NCBI RefSeq assembly: GCF_020662345.1
Contig: NZ_VMOA01000001.1
Span: 186,001-250,000, forward strand
From: Methylobacterium sp. W2
GTDB lineage: Bacteria; Pseudomonadota; Alphaproteobacteria; Rhizobiales; Beijerinckiaceae
DNA length: 64,000 nt
Direction of reading: 5' to 3'
The position numbers and the translations under genes were made by a program. This document shows, one piece after another, positions 46,508-57,446 of this stretch. The notes below the pieces were generated by a model. That model was not told where the DNA came from. It searched no databases and saw only the letters and a list, made by a program, of their open reading frames with translations. Numbering within the stretch: the first letter of the stretch is position 1; each line of letters starts with the position of its first letter.

Positions 46508-47650
46508 GTGCGGGCCCTGCCCCATGCCATGGCCGGCCTGATCGCGGCCCTGTCGCTCGTCGGCCAGGCCGGGGCCGGCGAGATCGACCGCCGCATCCTG
46601 CCGGTGGCGCCGGCCTATGCCCGCAATCCCGCCTGCGACCCGGTCTCGCTGACGATCCCGTTCGAGATCCATACCGGCACCCGCGACGTGGGGATCTCGC
46701 CCTCGCCGAAGGACCTGCCCCTGAACCAGGGTGAGAGCGCGATCTGCTTCGCCTACGCCACGGCGGACATGATCTCGCACCGGGTCGGAAGGTCGGTCTC
46801 GCCCCTCGACGTGGCGACGAAGTTCTACTTTGCCGACCCGGCGCGCCTGGAGGCGATCCCGGACCCGCATCTGAGACGCCATCTCCGCGCGCATCCGGCC
46901 TACCGGGCCGACATCGCCTGGAGCCGCAACACCGCCGAGGTGACCAAGGACGGCAACCCTACCCTGGAACCGTATTTCGACAAGATCGAGGGCGGCGAGG
47001 AGGATACGGCGGCGCTCCTCTACAATATCGGCGGCTATTGCGAGGACCGCGACCTGCCGTCCAATGACGGCTATCGCTATGTGATGCCGACATTGCGCGC
47101 GCTGCGCTACCGGACGAAGCTTCACCCAACGCGCCAGAGCTTCCGCGCCGTGGCCGCGACCGCGTCTCATCTGCGCGGGCGGCGGGCCGATCCGTTCAAC
47201 GCGGCCTGGATCGCGCATGTGGAGGCTACATGCCGCCGTACGCCGCTGCCGGTGCCGCTCCTACCGGTCTCCTACCGCGTGGCCGCAAGCCAGGCCGATT
47301 TCGCCGACATGCTCGAATCCGGTCGCCACCCGAGCAAGCCGAAGCTCGACCGCATCCTCGCCATGGTCGACTACGCTCTCGATCATGGCCGCGTGCCAAC
47401 CGTGGGCTACAGCTGGTATCTGCTGGAGGACCGCGATCCGAAGGACCCCGACCTCTTCGCCGACCATGCAAGCCCGGTCATCGGCCGCCGCAAGGCGGGG
47501 AGCGTCTGCCAGTATAGAATTCAGGACAATACCGGCGAGTATTGCGGCCGCATGCGCGATGGAATTCGCGAACGCTGCGACAACGGCCGCATCTGGGTCA
47601 CCGAGAGTGAGTTGCGGCGGACTTTGTATAGCGTGACGTATCTGCGGTAG
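46508..47650 (+). CDS. Secreted papain-like cysteine peptidase homologue
   Basis: 380 residues, GTG start 46508. Signal peptide about 1-23. The mature part has a C1-papain-like active-site order: NQGESAICFAYATADM with C80 preceded by Gln 74 (oxyanion Gln-Gly), then H320 in FADHASPVIGRR and N341 in QDNTGEYCG, followed by RIWVTESEL. The long middle (100-300) is unlike papain and contains extra Cys. Catalysis is inferred from the three residues; no family name can be given. It sits between rsmB and the heparinase-like gene, facing another secreted protein gene 9 bp away. Confidence 0.75.
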   Translation: MRALPHAMAGLIAALSLVGQAGAGEIDRRILPVAPAYARNPACDPVSLTIPFEIHTGTRDVGISPSPKDLPLNQGESAICFAYATADMISHRVGRSVSPLDVATKFYFADPARLEAIPDPHLRRHLRAHPAYRADIAWSRNTAEVTKDGNPTLEPYFDKIEGGEEDTAALLYNIGGYCEDRDLPSNDGYRYVMPTLRALRYRTKLHPTRQSFRAVAATASHLRGRRADPFNAAWIAHVEATCRRTPLPVPLLPVSYRVAASQADFADMLESGRHPSKPKLDRILAMVDYALDHGRVPTVGYSWYLLEDRDPKDPDLFADHASPVIGRRKAGSVCQYRIQDNTGEYCGRMRDGIRERCDNGRIWVTESELRRTLYSVTYLR

Positions 47651-47659
47651 GCGTCCGCC

Positions 47660-48292
47660 TTACGGCGTGATCACCCGCATGGAGACGGTCTGGACCTGAG
47701 CCTCACCGTTCCCATCGCCAGCGGGGGAGGTCTTCTTTAGCCGCGCCATGAACTTGCGCACTTCGTCGGGCGGCAGCGCGCCGACTGGGGCGATCATCAT
47801 CGACAGGAGCGCCTTGGTCTTGCGATCGACCGAGGCGGAGCGGCTCACCGGCTCGAAATCCCGCACGGTATGGGTCTTCTCCTCGCTGCCGGTGAAGACG
47901 CGGGCGCCGTCCTTCAGCACGACGATGTCGCCGGGGCGCAGGGTCGGATCCTTGAGGAGGGCGGCCATCGGTCCGGAGGAGAGCGGGATCGGCGTCTGGC
48001 GGTCGCCGATCTGGAGCTGCAGCGGCTCGCTTTTCGGCAGGGCGGCGTAGCGGATCTTCGGGCGCGGGCGGTTCGCCTCGCGCCGGATCGTCAGGGATTT
48101 CTGCGGCATCTCGAACGCGGGGGCAGCCTGCTGCGCTTCGGCGGCGGGGCGGGCCGGAGAGAACAACGCTTCGAACAGGCCGCCGAGACCACGGTCTTGA
48201 GCGTTCTGGGCCATCGCAGCGCCAGACGTGCACAATAACGCTGCGGCAGACATCAAGAGCCCGGCGCGCTTGAAGACGGGGATGACAGTCAT
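47660..48292 (-). CDS. Secreted hypothetical protein (210 aa)
   Basis: Start ATG 48292. Signal peptide about 1-28 (ending in GAAMAQ). Basic Pro/Arg stretch, then a region DPTLRPGDIVVLKDGARVFTGS that recalls a small beta-domain (SAF or SH3-like), and a tail with helix PPDEVRKFMARLKKTS. No family recognised. It converges on the papain-like gene, and its start faces the heparinase-like gene. Confidence 0.65.
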   Translation of the reverse strand: MTVIPVFKRAGLLMSAAALLCTSGAAMAQNAQDRGLGGLFEALFSPARPAAEAQQAAPAFEMPQKSLTIRREANRPRPKIRYAALPKSEPLQLQIGDRQTPIPLSSGPMAALLKDPTLRPGDIVVLKDGARVFTGSEEKTHTVRDFEPVSRSASVDRKTKALLSMMIAPVGALPPDEVRKFMARLKKTSPAGDGNGEAQVQTVSMRVITP

Positions 48293-48598
48293 AGGCACAC
48301 TGCCATTGCTGGAGGCTGCAGGAACGAAACTCGCTGGCGTTGTGTATAACCTGTGCAGCATTCAACCGTTCCGGCCGAGTTCGCCAAAAAATACAGTTTG
48401 GTGGGCCGGGGCGGCACACCGCCTTTCCCCCTCGCGCGGCACCACTCCGGAGGGATAAATTCCCGCGGAGGGAGCATGAGGCGGTGCGACGAGTATCGGC
48501 ATCCTTAATTGTTGGTTAATAGGCACGGCTTAGCTTCCCGATGGGACGACATCCGGCACAATGGCCATCCGGGTCGCGGTGCTGGAGGAAAGGCGTGC
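48293..48598. other. Divergent spacer, no gene seen
   Basis: 306 bases between the secreted protein gene (-) and the heparinase-like gene (+). An AT-rich stretch around 48505-48530 (TTAATTGTTGGTTAATAG) is a likely promoter area. GGAGGAAAGG (48584-48593) is the ribosome site of the following gene. No supported reading frame. Confidence 0.45.
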
Positions 48599-50383
48599 GT
48601 GGGTTGGGGGGCTGATCGTTGGCGGTTCTATCGGCTCGTCGGGCGTGAGATCGCGCGCTCGGCGCGGGGCATCTCGGCACGCTTGACCGCGAGCCCGGAC
48701 CTGCTGGCGCGCGCCCGTGTCAGCGCCCTGGTGATCGCCCCGCACGATCTGCGCACCAGCGATGCCACCTTCGCCGACGATATCTATGCCGGCCTGTTCG
48801 TGTTCGCCGGGCGCTCGCTTTCGGTCAGCGGCCGGTCGCCCTTCGATTACGCGCCGCCCTCGCCGGAATGGGCGGATGCGTTTTACGGCTTCGGCTGGCT
48901 GCGCCATCTGCGCGCCGCCGACACGGCGCTGGCCCGGGCCAATGCCCGTGCCTTCGTGGCGGATTTCATCGCCGGCCGTGGCGACGAGGCCCTGGCCGCG
49001 CCCGTGCCCGTGGCGGCACGGCGGCTGATCTCCTTCCTGAGCCAGTCGCCGCTGGTTCTGGAGGGGGCGGACCACGCCTTCTACCAGGCCTTCCTCAAGG
49101 CAGTCGGGCGCGGCGCCAGAGACCTCGAACGCTCCCTGCGCCGGGGCCTGCCGCCGCAATCGCGGCTCCTGGCGGTGGTGGCCCTGTGCTATGCCGGCCT
49201 GTGCTGCGACGGCATCCAGCCGATCCTGCGCCGGGCCACCCGCATCCTGTCGCGGGAGCTCGACCGGCAGATCATGGCGGATGGCGGCCATCGCAGCCGC
49301 GACCCGCGCTTCGCCATGGAGCTCCTCCTCGATCTCCTGCCCCTGCGCCAGAGCTTCCTCAGCCGCAGCCTCGATCCGCCGGTGGCCCTGCTCCATGGCA
49401 TCGACCGCATGCTGCCGCTGCTGCGGCTCCTGCGCCACGGCGATGCGTCCCTGAGCCATTTCAACGGGATGGGCGCCACGGCGGCGGACCACCTCGCCAC
49501 CCTGCTGGTCTATGACGGCGCCCTGGCGCAGCCGATGATGCACGCGCCGAATTCCGGCTACGAGCGGCTGGAGAGCGGCCGCGTCGTCGTGGTCGCCGAT
49601 GTGGGTGCACCGCCGCCGCTGCCCTTCTCGACGAATGCCGGGGCCGGCTGCCTCTCCTTCGAGATGTCGAGCGGCCCCCAGCGGGTGGTGATCAATTGCG
49701 GCCTGCCGGCGAGCGGCCCGGAATTGCGGCGCCTCGCCCGCAGCACCGCCGCCCATTCCACCGCGACGGTGGGGGATTCCTCGTCCTGCCGCTTCCTCGG
49801 CGCCAGCGAGGGATTGGGCAGCCGCTGGGCGTCGGACTGGCTCATCGGGCGGATCGGCCCCGTGCTGGTGCGCGGCCCGCGCGCGGTCAAATCCGAGCGG
49901 ACGAGCGATAACGGCGCGCTGATCCTCGCCGGCCGCCATGACGGCTATGCCGCCGAATTCGGGATCGTCCATGAGCGACGCTGGTGCCTCCTCCCCGACG
50001 GGGCCGGGCTCGAAGGCGAGGATGCCTTCGTGCCCGTCGCCCACAAGGGCAACCGCATCCGGCTGCGTCCGCCGGAGGCGGCGATCCGATTCCATCTGCA
50101 TCCCGCCATCGCCGCCAATGCAGCCGAGGGCGGAGGAATCGATCTGGCCTCGCCGTTGGGGGAGGTCTGGCGGTTCGAGGCCGACGGCGCCGCTCTGGCG
50201 CTGGAGGAGAGCGTGTATTTCGCGGGGCTGACGGGGGCCCGGCGCACCGACCAGATCGTCCTCTACGTCACGGCCGGGGAGGGTACCCGGGTGCGCTGGC
50301 GCTTCCTTCACCTCGCACAGGCGCCGGGGCGGAACGACCCTGCCCGGCTCGAGGCTCCGGTGGCCGATGAGGCGGCGCGGTAG
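48599..50383 (+). CDS. Heparinase II/III family protein
   Basis: 594 residues from GTG 48599, chosen for the strong GGAGGAAAGG site; the frame is open to 48509. N-terminal alpha-toroid (about 80-330; [22 protein letters not shown] is the typical heparinase block, shown in part) and C-terminal beta-sandwich domain (about 330-580) with [12 protein letters not shown] and [17 protein letters not shown]. No signal peptide is obvious, so whether it acts on an external glycan is unclear. It lies directly before purH (74 bp), a neighbourhood conserved in many Hyphomicrobiales. Confidence 0.85.
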   Translation: MGWGADRWRFYRLVGREIARSARGISARLTASPDLLARARVSALVIAPHDLRTSDATFADDIYAGLFVFAGRSLSVSGRSPFDYAPPSPEWADAFYGFGWLRHLRAADTALARANARAFVADFIAGRGDEALAAPVPVAARRLISFLSQSPLVLEGADHAFYQAFLKAVGRGARDLERSLRRGLPPQSRLLAVVALCYAGLCCDGIQPILRRATRILSRELDRQIMADGGHRSRDPRFAMELLLDLLPLRQSFLSRSLDPPVALLHGIDRMLPLLRLLRHGDASLSHFNGMGATAADHLATLLVYDGALAQPMMHAPNSGYERLESGRVVVVADVGAPPPLPFSTNAGAGCLSFEMSSGPQRVVINCGLPASGPELRRLARSTAAHSTATVGDSSSCRFLGASEGLGSRWASDWLIGRIGPVLVRGPRAVKSERTSDNGALILAGRHDGYAAEFGIVHERRWCLLPDGAGLEGEDAFVPVAHKGNRIRLRPPEAAIRFHLHPAIAANAAEGGGIDLASPLGEVWRFEADGAALALEESVYFAGLTGARRTDQIVLYVTAGEGTRVRWRFLHLAQAPGRNDPARLEAPVADEAAR

Positions 50384-50457
50384 CCGATAGGGCGCCATCT
50401 GTGGTACCCGCCGCGCTTCAAGGGCAGGATCTGCCCTGTGCCGGACGGTTCTCGACG

Positions 50458-52056
50458 ATGTCGCATGATCAGGCGCGGGTTGCCCGCGCACTCCTTTCCG
50501 TCTCCGACAAGACGGGCCTCGTGGATTTCGCCCGCGCGCTGTCCGAGCGCGGCGTCGCCCTGGTCTCCACCGGCGGCACGCACCGGGCCTTGAGCGAGGC
50601 GGGACTGCCGGTCACGGAAGTCGCCGAGATCACCGGCTTTCCCGAGATGATGGATGGGCGGGTCAAGACCCTGCACCCGGCGGTGCATGGCGGCCTCCTC
50701 GCGGTGCGCGACGATCCCGAGCATCAGGCGGCGCTGGCCGCCCACGGTATCGGCGCCATCGACCTCCTCGTGGTCAATCTCTATCCGTTCGAGGCGACCA
50801 TCGCGAAACCCTGCGCCTATGACGACGCGGTGGAGAACATCGATGTCGGCGGCCCGGCGATGATCCGCGCGGCGGCCAAGAACTATGCCGACGTGGCGGT
50901 GGTGGTGGATGTGGCCGATTACGGCGCCGTCCTCTCGGAGCTCGAAGCCGGCAACGGCACGCTGGGTGCAGCGACCCGCAGGCGGCTGGCGCAGAAGGCC
51001 TTCGCCCGCACCGCCTCCTACGATTCCGCCATCGCCGCCTGGCTCGCCGACCATGTGGAGATGGAGGAGGCCCCCGCCTTCCGTGCTTTCGGTGGCACCC
51101 TCGCCCAATCCCTGCGCTACGGCGAGAACCCGCATCAATCGGCGGCCTTCTATCGGACGCCCGGCCTCGTTCGGCCCGGTGTGGCGAGCGCCCGCCAGCT
51201 CCAGGGCAAGGAGCTGTCCTTCAACAACCTCAACGACACCGACGCGGCCTACGAATGCGTCGCCGAGTTCGACCCGGTCCGCGCCGCCGCGGTGGCGATC
51301 ATCAAGCACGCCAACCCGTGCGGCGTCGCCGAAGGCGAGACCCTGGCAGAGGCCTACGAGCGGGCGCTCGCCTGCGACCCGACCTCGGCCTTCGGCGGCA
51401 TCGTCGCCCTCAACCGCACGCTGGATGCCGAATCGGCCGCACGCATCGTCGAGATCTTCACCGAGGTGATCATTGCGCCGGACGCCACCGAGGAGGCGAT
51501 CGCTCTCGTGGCGGCCAAGAAGAACCTGCGCCTCCTCCTCGCGGGCGGCCTGCCCGATCCGCGCGCCAAGGGCTTTGCCATGCGCAACCTCGCTGGCGGC
51601 ATCCTGGTTCAGGGCCGCGACGCGGCCGTGGTCGACGACATGACGCTGAATGTGGTGACGAAGCGCGAGCCCACGGCGCAGGAATATGCCGACCTGCGCT
51701 TCGCGTACCGTGTCGCCAAGCACGTCAAGTCGAATGCCATCGTCTACGCCCGGAACGGAGCCACCGTGGGCATCGGCGCTGGGCAGATGTCGCGGGTGGA
51801 TTCCTCGCGTATCGCCGCCTGGAAAGCGGCGGAGGGCGCAAAACGAATCGGGGCGGCGGAAAGCCTCGCCAAGGGCTCGGTGGTGGCCTCGGACGCGTTC
51901 TTCCCCTTCGCCGACGGCCTGATCGCGGCGGCGGAGGCCGGCGCGACGGCGGTGATTCAGCCCGGCGGCTCGATGCGCGACGCCGACGTGATCAAGGCCG
52001 CCGACGAAGCCGGGCTCGCCATGGTGTTTACAGGGCATCGCCACTTCCGGCACTGA
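50458..52056 (+). CDS. purH: Bifunctional AICAR formyltransferase / IMP cyclohydrolase PurH
   Basis: 532 residues from ATG 50458. The last two steps to IMP. N-terminal MGS-like cyclohydrolase domain (about 8-150: [31 protein letters not shown]) and C-terminal formyltransferase domain with [11 protein letters not shown], the catalytic KHANPCGVA and [12 protein letters not shown]. Complete length. The following DUF2252 gene starts 57 bp later on the same strand. Confidence 0.97.
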   Translation: MSHDQARVARALLSVSDKTGLVDFARALSERGVALVSTGGTHRALSEAGLPVTEVAEITGFPEMMDGRVKTLHPAVHGGLLAVRDDPEHQAALAAHGIGAIDLLVVNLYPFEATIAKPCAYDDAVENIDVGGPAMIRAAAKNYADVAVVVDVADYGAVLSELEAGNGTLGAATRRRLAQKAFARTASYDSAIAAWLADHVEMEEAPAFRAFGGTLAQSLRYGENPHQSAAFYRTPGLVRPGVASARQLQGKELSFNNLNDTDAAYECVAEFDPVRAAAVAIIKHANPCGVAEGETLAEAYERALACDPTSAFGGIVALNRTLDAESAARIVEIFTEVIIAPDATEEAIALVAAKKNLRLLLAGGLPDPRAKGFAMRNLAGGILVQGRDAAVVDDMTLNVVTKREPTAQEYADLRFAYRVAKHVKSNAIVYARNGATVGIGAGQMSRVDSSRIAAWKAAEGAKRIGAAESLAKGSVVASDAFFPFADGLIAAAEAGATAVIQPGGSMRDADVIKAADEAGLAMVFTGHRHFRH

Positions 52057-52113
52057 TGCCGCGCGGTGTGCGGCGAACGGCCTGCGCGCATCGCCCTGTC
52101 GAGGCTATCTTCC

Positions 52114-53484
52114 ATGACCAACACCTACCTCTCCTCCAATCGCGCGGAGCGCCGGGCGGCCGGCAAGCGCCTGCGCGATGCGGTCCCCCGGGAATCTCAT
52201 GCCGATTGGTATCCGGCCGACGACCGCGATCCGCTGGCTGTCTTGCGAGCGAACGATGCCGGCCGGCTGCTCGAACTGATTCCCCTGCGCCACGAGCGGA
52301 TGCGGGCCAGTCCCTTCGCCTTCCTGCGCGGGGCCGCCGCCGTGATGGCCTCCGATCTCGTCGGCGTTCCGGTTCCGGGCATCCCGGTCCAGGCCTGCGG
52401 CGATTGCCATATCGGCAATTTCGGCGTGTATCGCAGCGGCGAGGGCCAGACCCTGTTCGACATCAACGATTTCGACGAGACGCTCTGGAACGTCGATTTC
52501 ACCGTGGACGTGAAGCGCCTCGCTGCCAGCGTCGCCGTCGCCGCCTTCGCCCAGGGCGAGGACAAGGCGTATCGTGCGGCACGGGCGTGCGTCTGCGCCT
52601 ATCGCGAGCACATCCGCGAGTTGTCCTATCTCTCGCCGCTGGCCATTTGGCACAGCCGCATCGACCTCAATGAAGAGATCGGCCGCCTCGGCGACGGAGA
52701 TCTGTGCCGGCGCCTCCTGTCCGACGCGGCCTCCGAGACCGCCGACGGTCTGAGCCATGGCGACGCTCCGGACCTCGACCCGGCGACCGTCCATGCGGAC
52801 CCGGCCCTGTGGCGCATCGCCGACAAGGCGCCGACGATCTTCCACGAAGGGTCGAACGGGCTGACCGAGGCGGTGCAGGAAGCGGCCGCCGCGCTGCTCG
52901 CCTATCCGCAGAGCCTCCAGGCCGACCGCAACCTGCTGACCCTGCGCTACATGCAGCGCGACGTCGCCTTCAAGGTGGTCGGCATCGGCTCGGTGGGCAC
53001 GGTCTGCGCCGTGGGGCTCTATTCCGACGCGGATGGCGCGCCGCTGTTCCTGCAGATCAAGGAAGCCCGGCCTTCGGTCCTGGGTCAGCTCGCCCTCAGC
53101 CCGTTCTTCCTCGCATCCGAGGGCCAGCGCGTGATCGACGGCCAGCGCATCATGCAGGCCGCCAGCGACATGTTCCTCGGTACCGCCCATTCCGAGGTGA
53201 GTGGGCGCTCCTATTACGTGCGCCAGCTCAAGAACAAGAAGCTCTCGGCCGTCGCCGAGATCCTCGCCGAGAGCGGCCCCAAAGCCTATGCCCGTCTCTG
53301 CGGCACCACGCTTGCCCGCGCCCATGCCCGGTCGGGAGACGCGGCGATGATCGCCGGCTATCTCGGCAAGGGCGACGCCTTCGACGAGGCGGTGGCCGAG
53401 TTCGCCATGCGCTACGCCTGGCAGACGATGGCCGATCATCACGCCCTGCAGGCGGAACATGCGGAGACCGCCGAGCCTGCATGA
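52114..53484 (+). CDS. DUF2252 family protein
   Basis: 456 residues from ATG 52114. DUF2252 proteins have a protein-kinase-like fold. Recognisable blocks: [23 protein letters not shown] (aminoglycoside-phosphotransferase-like HxxN catalytic loop), FDINDFDET (the DxD/DFG-equivalent) and later [12 protein letters not shown]. Substrate unknown for the family. Downstream of purH, ended by a strong hairpin terminator. Confidence 0.85.
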   Translation: MTNTYLSSNRAERRAAGKRLRDAVPRESHADWYPADDRDPLAVLRANDAGRLLELIPLRHERMRASPFAFLRGAAAVMASDLVGVPVPGIPVQACGDCHIGNFGVYRSGEGQTLFDINDFDETLWNVDFTVDVKRLAASVAVAAFAQGEDKAYRAARACVCAYREHIRELSYLSPLAIWHSRIDLNEEIGRLGDGDLCRRLLSDAASETADGLSHGDAPDLDPATVHADPALWRIADKAPTIFHEGSNGLTEAVQEAAAALLAYPQSLQADRNLLTLRYMQRDVAFKVVGIGSVGTVCAVGLYSDADGAPLFLQIKEARPSVLGQLALSPFFLASEGQRVIDGQRIMQAASDMFLGTAHSEVSGRSYYVRQLKNKKLSAVAEILAESGPKAYARLCGTTLARAHARSGDAAMIAGYLGKGDAFDEAVAEFAMRYAWQTMADHHALQAEHAETAEPA

Positions 53485-53512
53485 CGGCAGACGAATTCCG
53501 CAACGCGCGGAC

Positions 53513-53558
53513 GATACGAGAAAGGGCCCCGGAGCGATCCGGGGCCCTTTTTCGTATC
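53513..53558. terminator. Intrinsic, bidirectional terminator after the DUF2252 gene
   Basis: Inner perfect 13-bp stem AAAGGGCCCCGGA/TCCGGGGCCCTTT (53521-53533, 53538-53550) with GCGA loop, T-run on the plus strand and A-run on the left (T-run for the minus strand), plus an outer GATACGA/TCGTATC extension. It serves the convergent transporter gene as well. Confidence 0.92.
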
Positions 53559-53629
53559 GTCATATCGACGGCGTCACAGCAAGCGCCGGACCGAGGCCGA
53601 GGACCCGGTCCGGCGTCCCGATTCGAGGA

Positions 53630-55417
53630 CTATCGCGCCGGGCGGTCGTCCCAGGTGAAGATGTCCCTGTCCTTGGTCTCGGGGATGAACAGGGCACCGA
53701 TGACGGCCGTCGCGAGGGCGATGACGATCGGGTACCAGAGGCCGAAATAGATGTCGCCGGTCTGGGCCACCATGGCGAAGGCGGTGGCCGGCAGCAGGCC
53801 GCCGAACCAGCCGTTGCCGATATGGTAGGGCAGCGACATCGAAGTGTAGCGGATACGCGTCGGGAACAGTTCGACGAGGGCCGCCGCGATCGGGCCGTAG
53901 ACCATCGTCACGTAGAGGACGAGGATCGTCAGGATACCGATGATCGTCAGCTTCTGGACCGAGAAGATGTCGATCATCTTGGCGAAGTTCGACAGGCCGT
54001 CCTTCGGTTCGATGGCGATCTTCACGATGCTCGGGTTGGTGGCGGTGGGGTAGCCGGAGGCGGTGAGGGCCGCGCCGACCTCCTTGGCGAAGGTCGGATC
54101 GGCGGCGGCGAACTCCTTGCCGGCGACGGTGACGGTGGCCTTGGTGCCGGGAGCGGCCGGCTCGGTGGTGTAGTTCACGGCCGAGCGCGCGAGCAGCGCC
54201 TTGGCGATGTCGCAGGAATTGGTGAACTTGGCCGTTCCCACAGGATTGAACTGGAACGAGCAATCCGCCGGATCGGCCTTGACCACCACCTGCGTGCTCT
54301 GCTGGGCCGCGTGCAGGGCCGGGTTGGCGGCCGCGGTCAACGCCTTGAACAGCGGGAAGAAGGTCAGTGCCGCGATCACGCAACCGCCGAGGATGATCGG
54401 CTTGCGGCCGATCTTGTCGGAGAGCGCGCCGAAGAACAGGAACCCGCCGGTGCCGAGGATGAGCGACCAGGCAATGAGTACGTTGGCCGTGAACTGATCG
54501 ACCTTCAGGATCGTCTGCAGGAAGAACAGCGCGTAGAACTGGCCGGTGTACCAGACCACGGCCTGGCCGGCGGTGAGGCCGAGAAGCGCGAGGAGCGCCC
54601 ATTTGGCGTTGCGCCACTGGCCGAACGCCTCGGAGAGCGGCGCCTTCGAGCCGGTGCCCTCGTCCTTCATCTTCTTGAAGGCCGGGCTCTCCTGCATCTG
54701 CAGACGGATCCAGACCGAGACGCCGAGCAGCACGATCGAAACCAGGAACGGAATGCGCCAGCCCCAGGCGGCGAAGGGCGTGATCGTCCCGGCCGAACCA
54801 TCGGCGAGGGTGGTGGCGACGGGTGCATAGTTCGCGTTGACGTAGATCTGGGTGAACAGGATCACCATCAGCGACAGCAGGAGACCGAGGGTCGCCGTGG
54901 TCTGGATGAAGGCGGTGTAGAAGCCGCGACGGCCGGGAGGAGCGTGCTCGGCCACATAGACCGCCGCGCCGCCGTACTCACCGCCGAGCGCGAGGCCCTG
55001 GAGCATGCGCAACGCCAGCAGCGCCACGGGCGCGACCCAGCCGACGCCGTACTCGTTCATCGTGGCATAGGAGGGCAGCAGGCCGACGACGAAGGTCGAG
55101 ATGCCCATGATCAGGATGGTCACGAGAAAGGTATACTTGCGGCCCACTAGGTCGCCGAGACGTCCGAACACCAGCGCACCGAAGGGGCGGACCAGAAAGC
55201 CGGCGGCGAAGGCCATCAGGGCGAAGATGTTGCGCGTCGCTTCCGGATAGGCTGAGAAGAACTGCGCACCGATGATCGCGGCAAGCGATCCGTAGAGATA
55301 GAAATCATACCACTCGAACACAGTGCCGAGCGAGGAGGCCAGGATGACCTTCTTCTCGCCGGCACTCATGGGCCGCGCGGCTTCCTTTGGTAACGGGACC
55401 GCTGACGTTGCAGACAT
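53630..55417 (-). CDS. MFS transporter, metabolite:H+ symporter (MHS) family, with a large insert
   Basis: 595 residues from ATG 55417 (GGAGG upstream). Twelve-helix major facilitator with MHS marks: SLGTVFEWYDFYLYGSLA near the start, FGRLGDLVGRK in loop 2-3, RMLQGLALGGEYGGA in helix 4-5 and DKIGRKPIILGG in loop 8-9. Between helices 9 and 10 (about 370-480) a polar insert of roughly 110 residues appears, with a Cys pair (ADCSFQF, NSCDIAK). The family takes up small carboxylates, betaines or shikimate. It lies downstream of acs-yjcH-actP on the same strand, suggesting an organic acid, but is separated by a terminator. Confidence 0.88.
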   Translation of the reverse strand: MSATSAVPLPKEAARPMSAGEKKVILASSLGTVFEWYDFYLYGSLAAIIGAQFFSAYPEATRNIFALMAFAAGFLVRPFGALVFGRLGDLVGRKYTFLVTILIMGISTFVVGLLPSYATMNEYGVGWVAPVALLALRMLQGLALGGEYGGAAVYVAEHAPPGRRGFYTAFIQTTATLGLLLSLMVILFTQIYVNANYAPVATTLADGSAGTITPFAAWGWRIPFLVSIVLLGVSVWIRLQMQESPAFKKMKDEGTGSKAPLSEAFGQWRNAKWALLALLGLTAGQAVVWYTGQFYALFFLQTILKVDQFTANVLIAWSLILGTGGFLFFGALSDKIGRKPIILGGCVIAALTFFPLFKALTAAANPALHAAQQSTQVVVKADPADCSFQFNPVGTAKFTNSCDIAKALLARSAVNYTTEPAAPGTKATVTVAGKEFAAADPTFAKEVGAALTASGYPTATNPSIVKIAIEPKDGLSNFAKMIDIFSVQKLTIIGILTILVLYVTMVYGPIAAALVELFPTRIRYTSMSLPYHIGNGWFGGLLPATAFAMVAQTGDIYFGLWYPIVIALATAVIGALFIPETKDRDIFTWDDRPAR

Positions 55418-55751
55418 GGGGGTTCCTCCGGATTTTTTACTTCCAGGCTTTTGCAGGCCTGGCTTTCATCACTTTCCAGACCCGGCTTCTGCGTCGGCGT
55501 TCGCAGTCGGCCAAGTCCTGGTGCGCATTCGTCTTGCCGCTCACGAAAATGAGAGCACACGACGCTACCCCACGCCATGATTTCGCCCAAGAGTGAAAAC
55601 GCGGCAGAGGGGCTGGATACTCACGTTTTTGTGTGCGGGCGTCGCTTTTTCGCCCGCAGCAGGCTTCCTCGCGGCACCCGGTACTTCGAACGAGAAAGGG
55701 CGCGGCTCGCGCCGCGCCCTCTCAAGGTCCGAAGACTGGTTTTGATATCGT
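55418..55751. other. Spacer between actP and the MHS transporter gene
   Basis: 334 bases. It holds the actP terminator (55697-55720) and the leader of the transporter gene, whose ribosome site CCGGAGGAA lies just before 55417. No supported gene. Confidence 0.5.
55697..55720 (-). terminator. Terminator of the acetate operon after actP
   Basis: Perfect 10-bp stem AGGGCGCGGC/GCCGCGCCCT with a 4-base loop, followed on the minus strand by TTTCTCGTTC, 32 bases after the actP stop. Confidence 0.7.
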
Positions 55752-57446
55752 TCAGTGAGCGTGGGCGCCGGACGCGCCGATCCCGGTCTCGGAGCGCACG
55801 AACTGCTGGTCGAACAAGGCGCGCTCGCGCTTGGCCCGGGCCGTGTTGTCGAGCTTCGACACGACGTAGATCGTGAGGAAGGCGAGCGGCATCGAGAACA
55901 GGGCCGGGTTGTCGTAGGGGAAGATCGCCACCGGATTGCCGAAGGTCGTCACCCACACCGCCTTCGACAGGATCACCATGCCGACCGCCGCGAAGAGGCC
56001 GACGAAGCCGCCGATGAGGGCGCCCCAGGTGGTCGTGCCCCGCCACAGGATCGACATGGTGAGGATCGGGAAGTTGCAGCTCGCCGCCACAGAGAAGGCG
56101 AGGCCCACCATGAAGGCGACGTTCTGGTTCTCGAAGACGTAGCCGAGATAGATCGCCACGATGCCGATGACGACCGCTGAGAGCTTCGAGAGCCGGACCT
56201 CGGAGGCCTCGTTGGTGCGCCCGCGGGCGATGACGCTGGCGTAGAGGTCGTGGCTCACGGCCGATGCGCCCGCGAGGGTCAGGCCGGCCACCACCGCGAG
56301 GATGGTGGCGAAGGCCACCGCCGAGATGAAGCCGAGGAAGTACGGTCCGCCCACGGCATTGGCGAGGTTCACCGCGACCATGTTGGTGCCGCCGACCATG
56401 CCCTTGAGCTTGTCGAAGGCGCCGGCCGGATCGAGCTTGAAATAGGCCGGGTCGGACATCAGCAGGGCGATGCCGCCGAAGCCGATGATGAAGGTGAGGA
56501 TGTAGAAGTAGCCGATCAGGCCGGTGGCGTAGAACACCGACTTGCGGGCGGCCTGGGCGTCGGAGACCGTGAAGAACCGCATCAGGATGTGCGGCAGGCC
56601 GGCGGTGCCGAACATCAGGCCGACGCCGAGGGAAATCGCCTCGATCGGGTTCGAGACGAGGCCGCCCGGTGCCATGATGGCGTCGCCCTTCGGGTGCGTG
56701 GCGACGGCGGCCGAGAACAGGGCCTCGGGATTGAAGCCGTATTTGTAGAGGACCGCGCCGGCCATGAAGGTGGCGCCGCCCAGCAGCAGGCAGGCCTTGA
56801 TGACCTGGACCCAGGTGGTCGCCTTCATGCCGCCGAAGGCGACGTAGACGATCATCAGCACGCCGACGATGACCACGGCGTAGAGGTACTCGAGCCCGAA
56901 CAGGAGCTGGATCAGCTTACCCGCGCCCACCATCTGGGCGATCAGGTAGAACGCCACCACGACGAGGGTACCCACCGCCGAGATGATGCGGATCGAGGTC
57001 TGGTCGAGGCGGAAGGAGGCCACGTCGGCGAAGGTGAACTTGCCAAGGTTGCGCAGGCGCTCGGCGATCAGGAACAGCACGATCGGCCAGCCCACGAGGA
57101 AGCCGGTGGAGTAGATCAGTCCGTCGAAACCGGAGGTGTAGACGAGGCCAGAAATGCCGAGGAACGAGGCGGCCGACATGTAGTCGCCGGCAATCGCCAG
57201 CGAGTTGGTGCCGGCCGAGATGCCGCCGCCGGCGGCATAGAAGTCCGAGGCCGATTTGGTGCCCTTGGCCGCCTTGTAGGTGATGCCGAGGGTGAAGAGC
57301 ACGAAGAACGCGAACATGCCGATGGCCGGCCAGTTCGTTTGGGCTTTCGTGACGGCGCCGATATCCGGGCCGGCCGCATAGGCGGCTCCCGCCAGAATGA
57401 CCGCGAGGGTGGAGCCGAGGGCGATCGGGTGCGCTGAGCGGATCAT
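55752..57446 (-). CDS. actP: Cation/acetate symporter ActP
   Basis: 564 residues. Sodium:solute symporter (SSS) family with about 13 helices and an N-terminal cleavable-looking segment ending in AGAAYAA. Family blocks: [20 protein letters not shown], the sodium-site region [23 protein letters not shown] and [16 protein letters not shown]. Takes up acetate and other short carboxylates. Its ATG overlaps the yjcH stop (ATGA). Confidence 0.95.
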   Translation of the reverse strand: MIRSAHPIALGSTLAVILAGAAYAAGPDIGAVTKAQTNWPAIGMFAFFVLFTLGITYKAAKGTKSASDFYAAGGGISAGTNSLAIAGDYMSAASFLGISGLVYTSGFDGLIYSTGFLVGWPIVLFLIAERLRNLGKFTFADVASFRLDQTSIRIISAVGTLVVVAFYLIAQMVGAGKLIQLLFGLEYLYAVVIVGVLMIVYVAFGGMKATTWVQVIKACLLLGGATFMAGAVLYKYGFNPEALFSAAVATHPKGDAIMAPGGLVSNPIEAISLGVGLMFGTAGLPHILMRFFTVSDAQAARKSVFYATGLIGYFYILTFIIGFGGIALLMSDPAYFKLDPAGAFDKLKGMVGGTNMVAVNLANAVGGPYFLGFISAVAFATILAVVAGLTLAGASAVSHDLYASVIARGRTNEASEVRLSKLSAVVIGIVAIYLGYVFENQNVAFMVGLAFSVAASCNFPILTMSILWRGTTTWGALIGGFVGLFAAVGMVILSKAVWVTTFGNPVAIFPYDNPALFSMPLAFLTIYVVSKLDNTARAKRERALFDQQFVRSETGIGASGAHAH

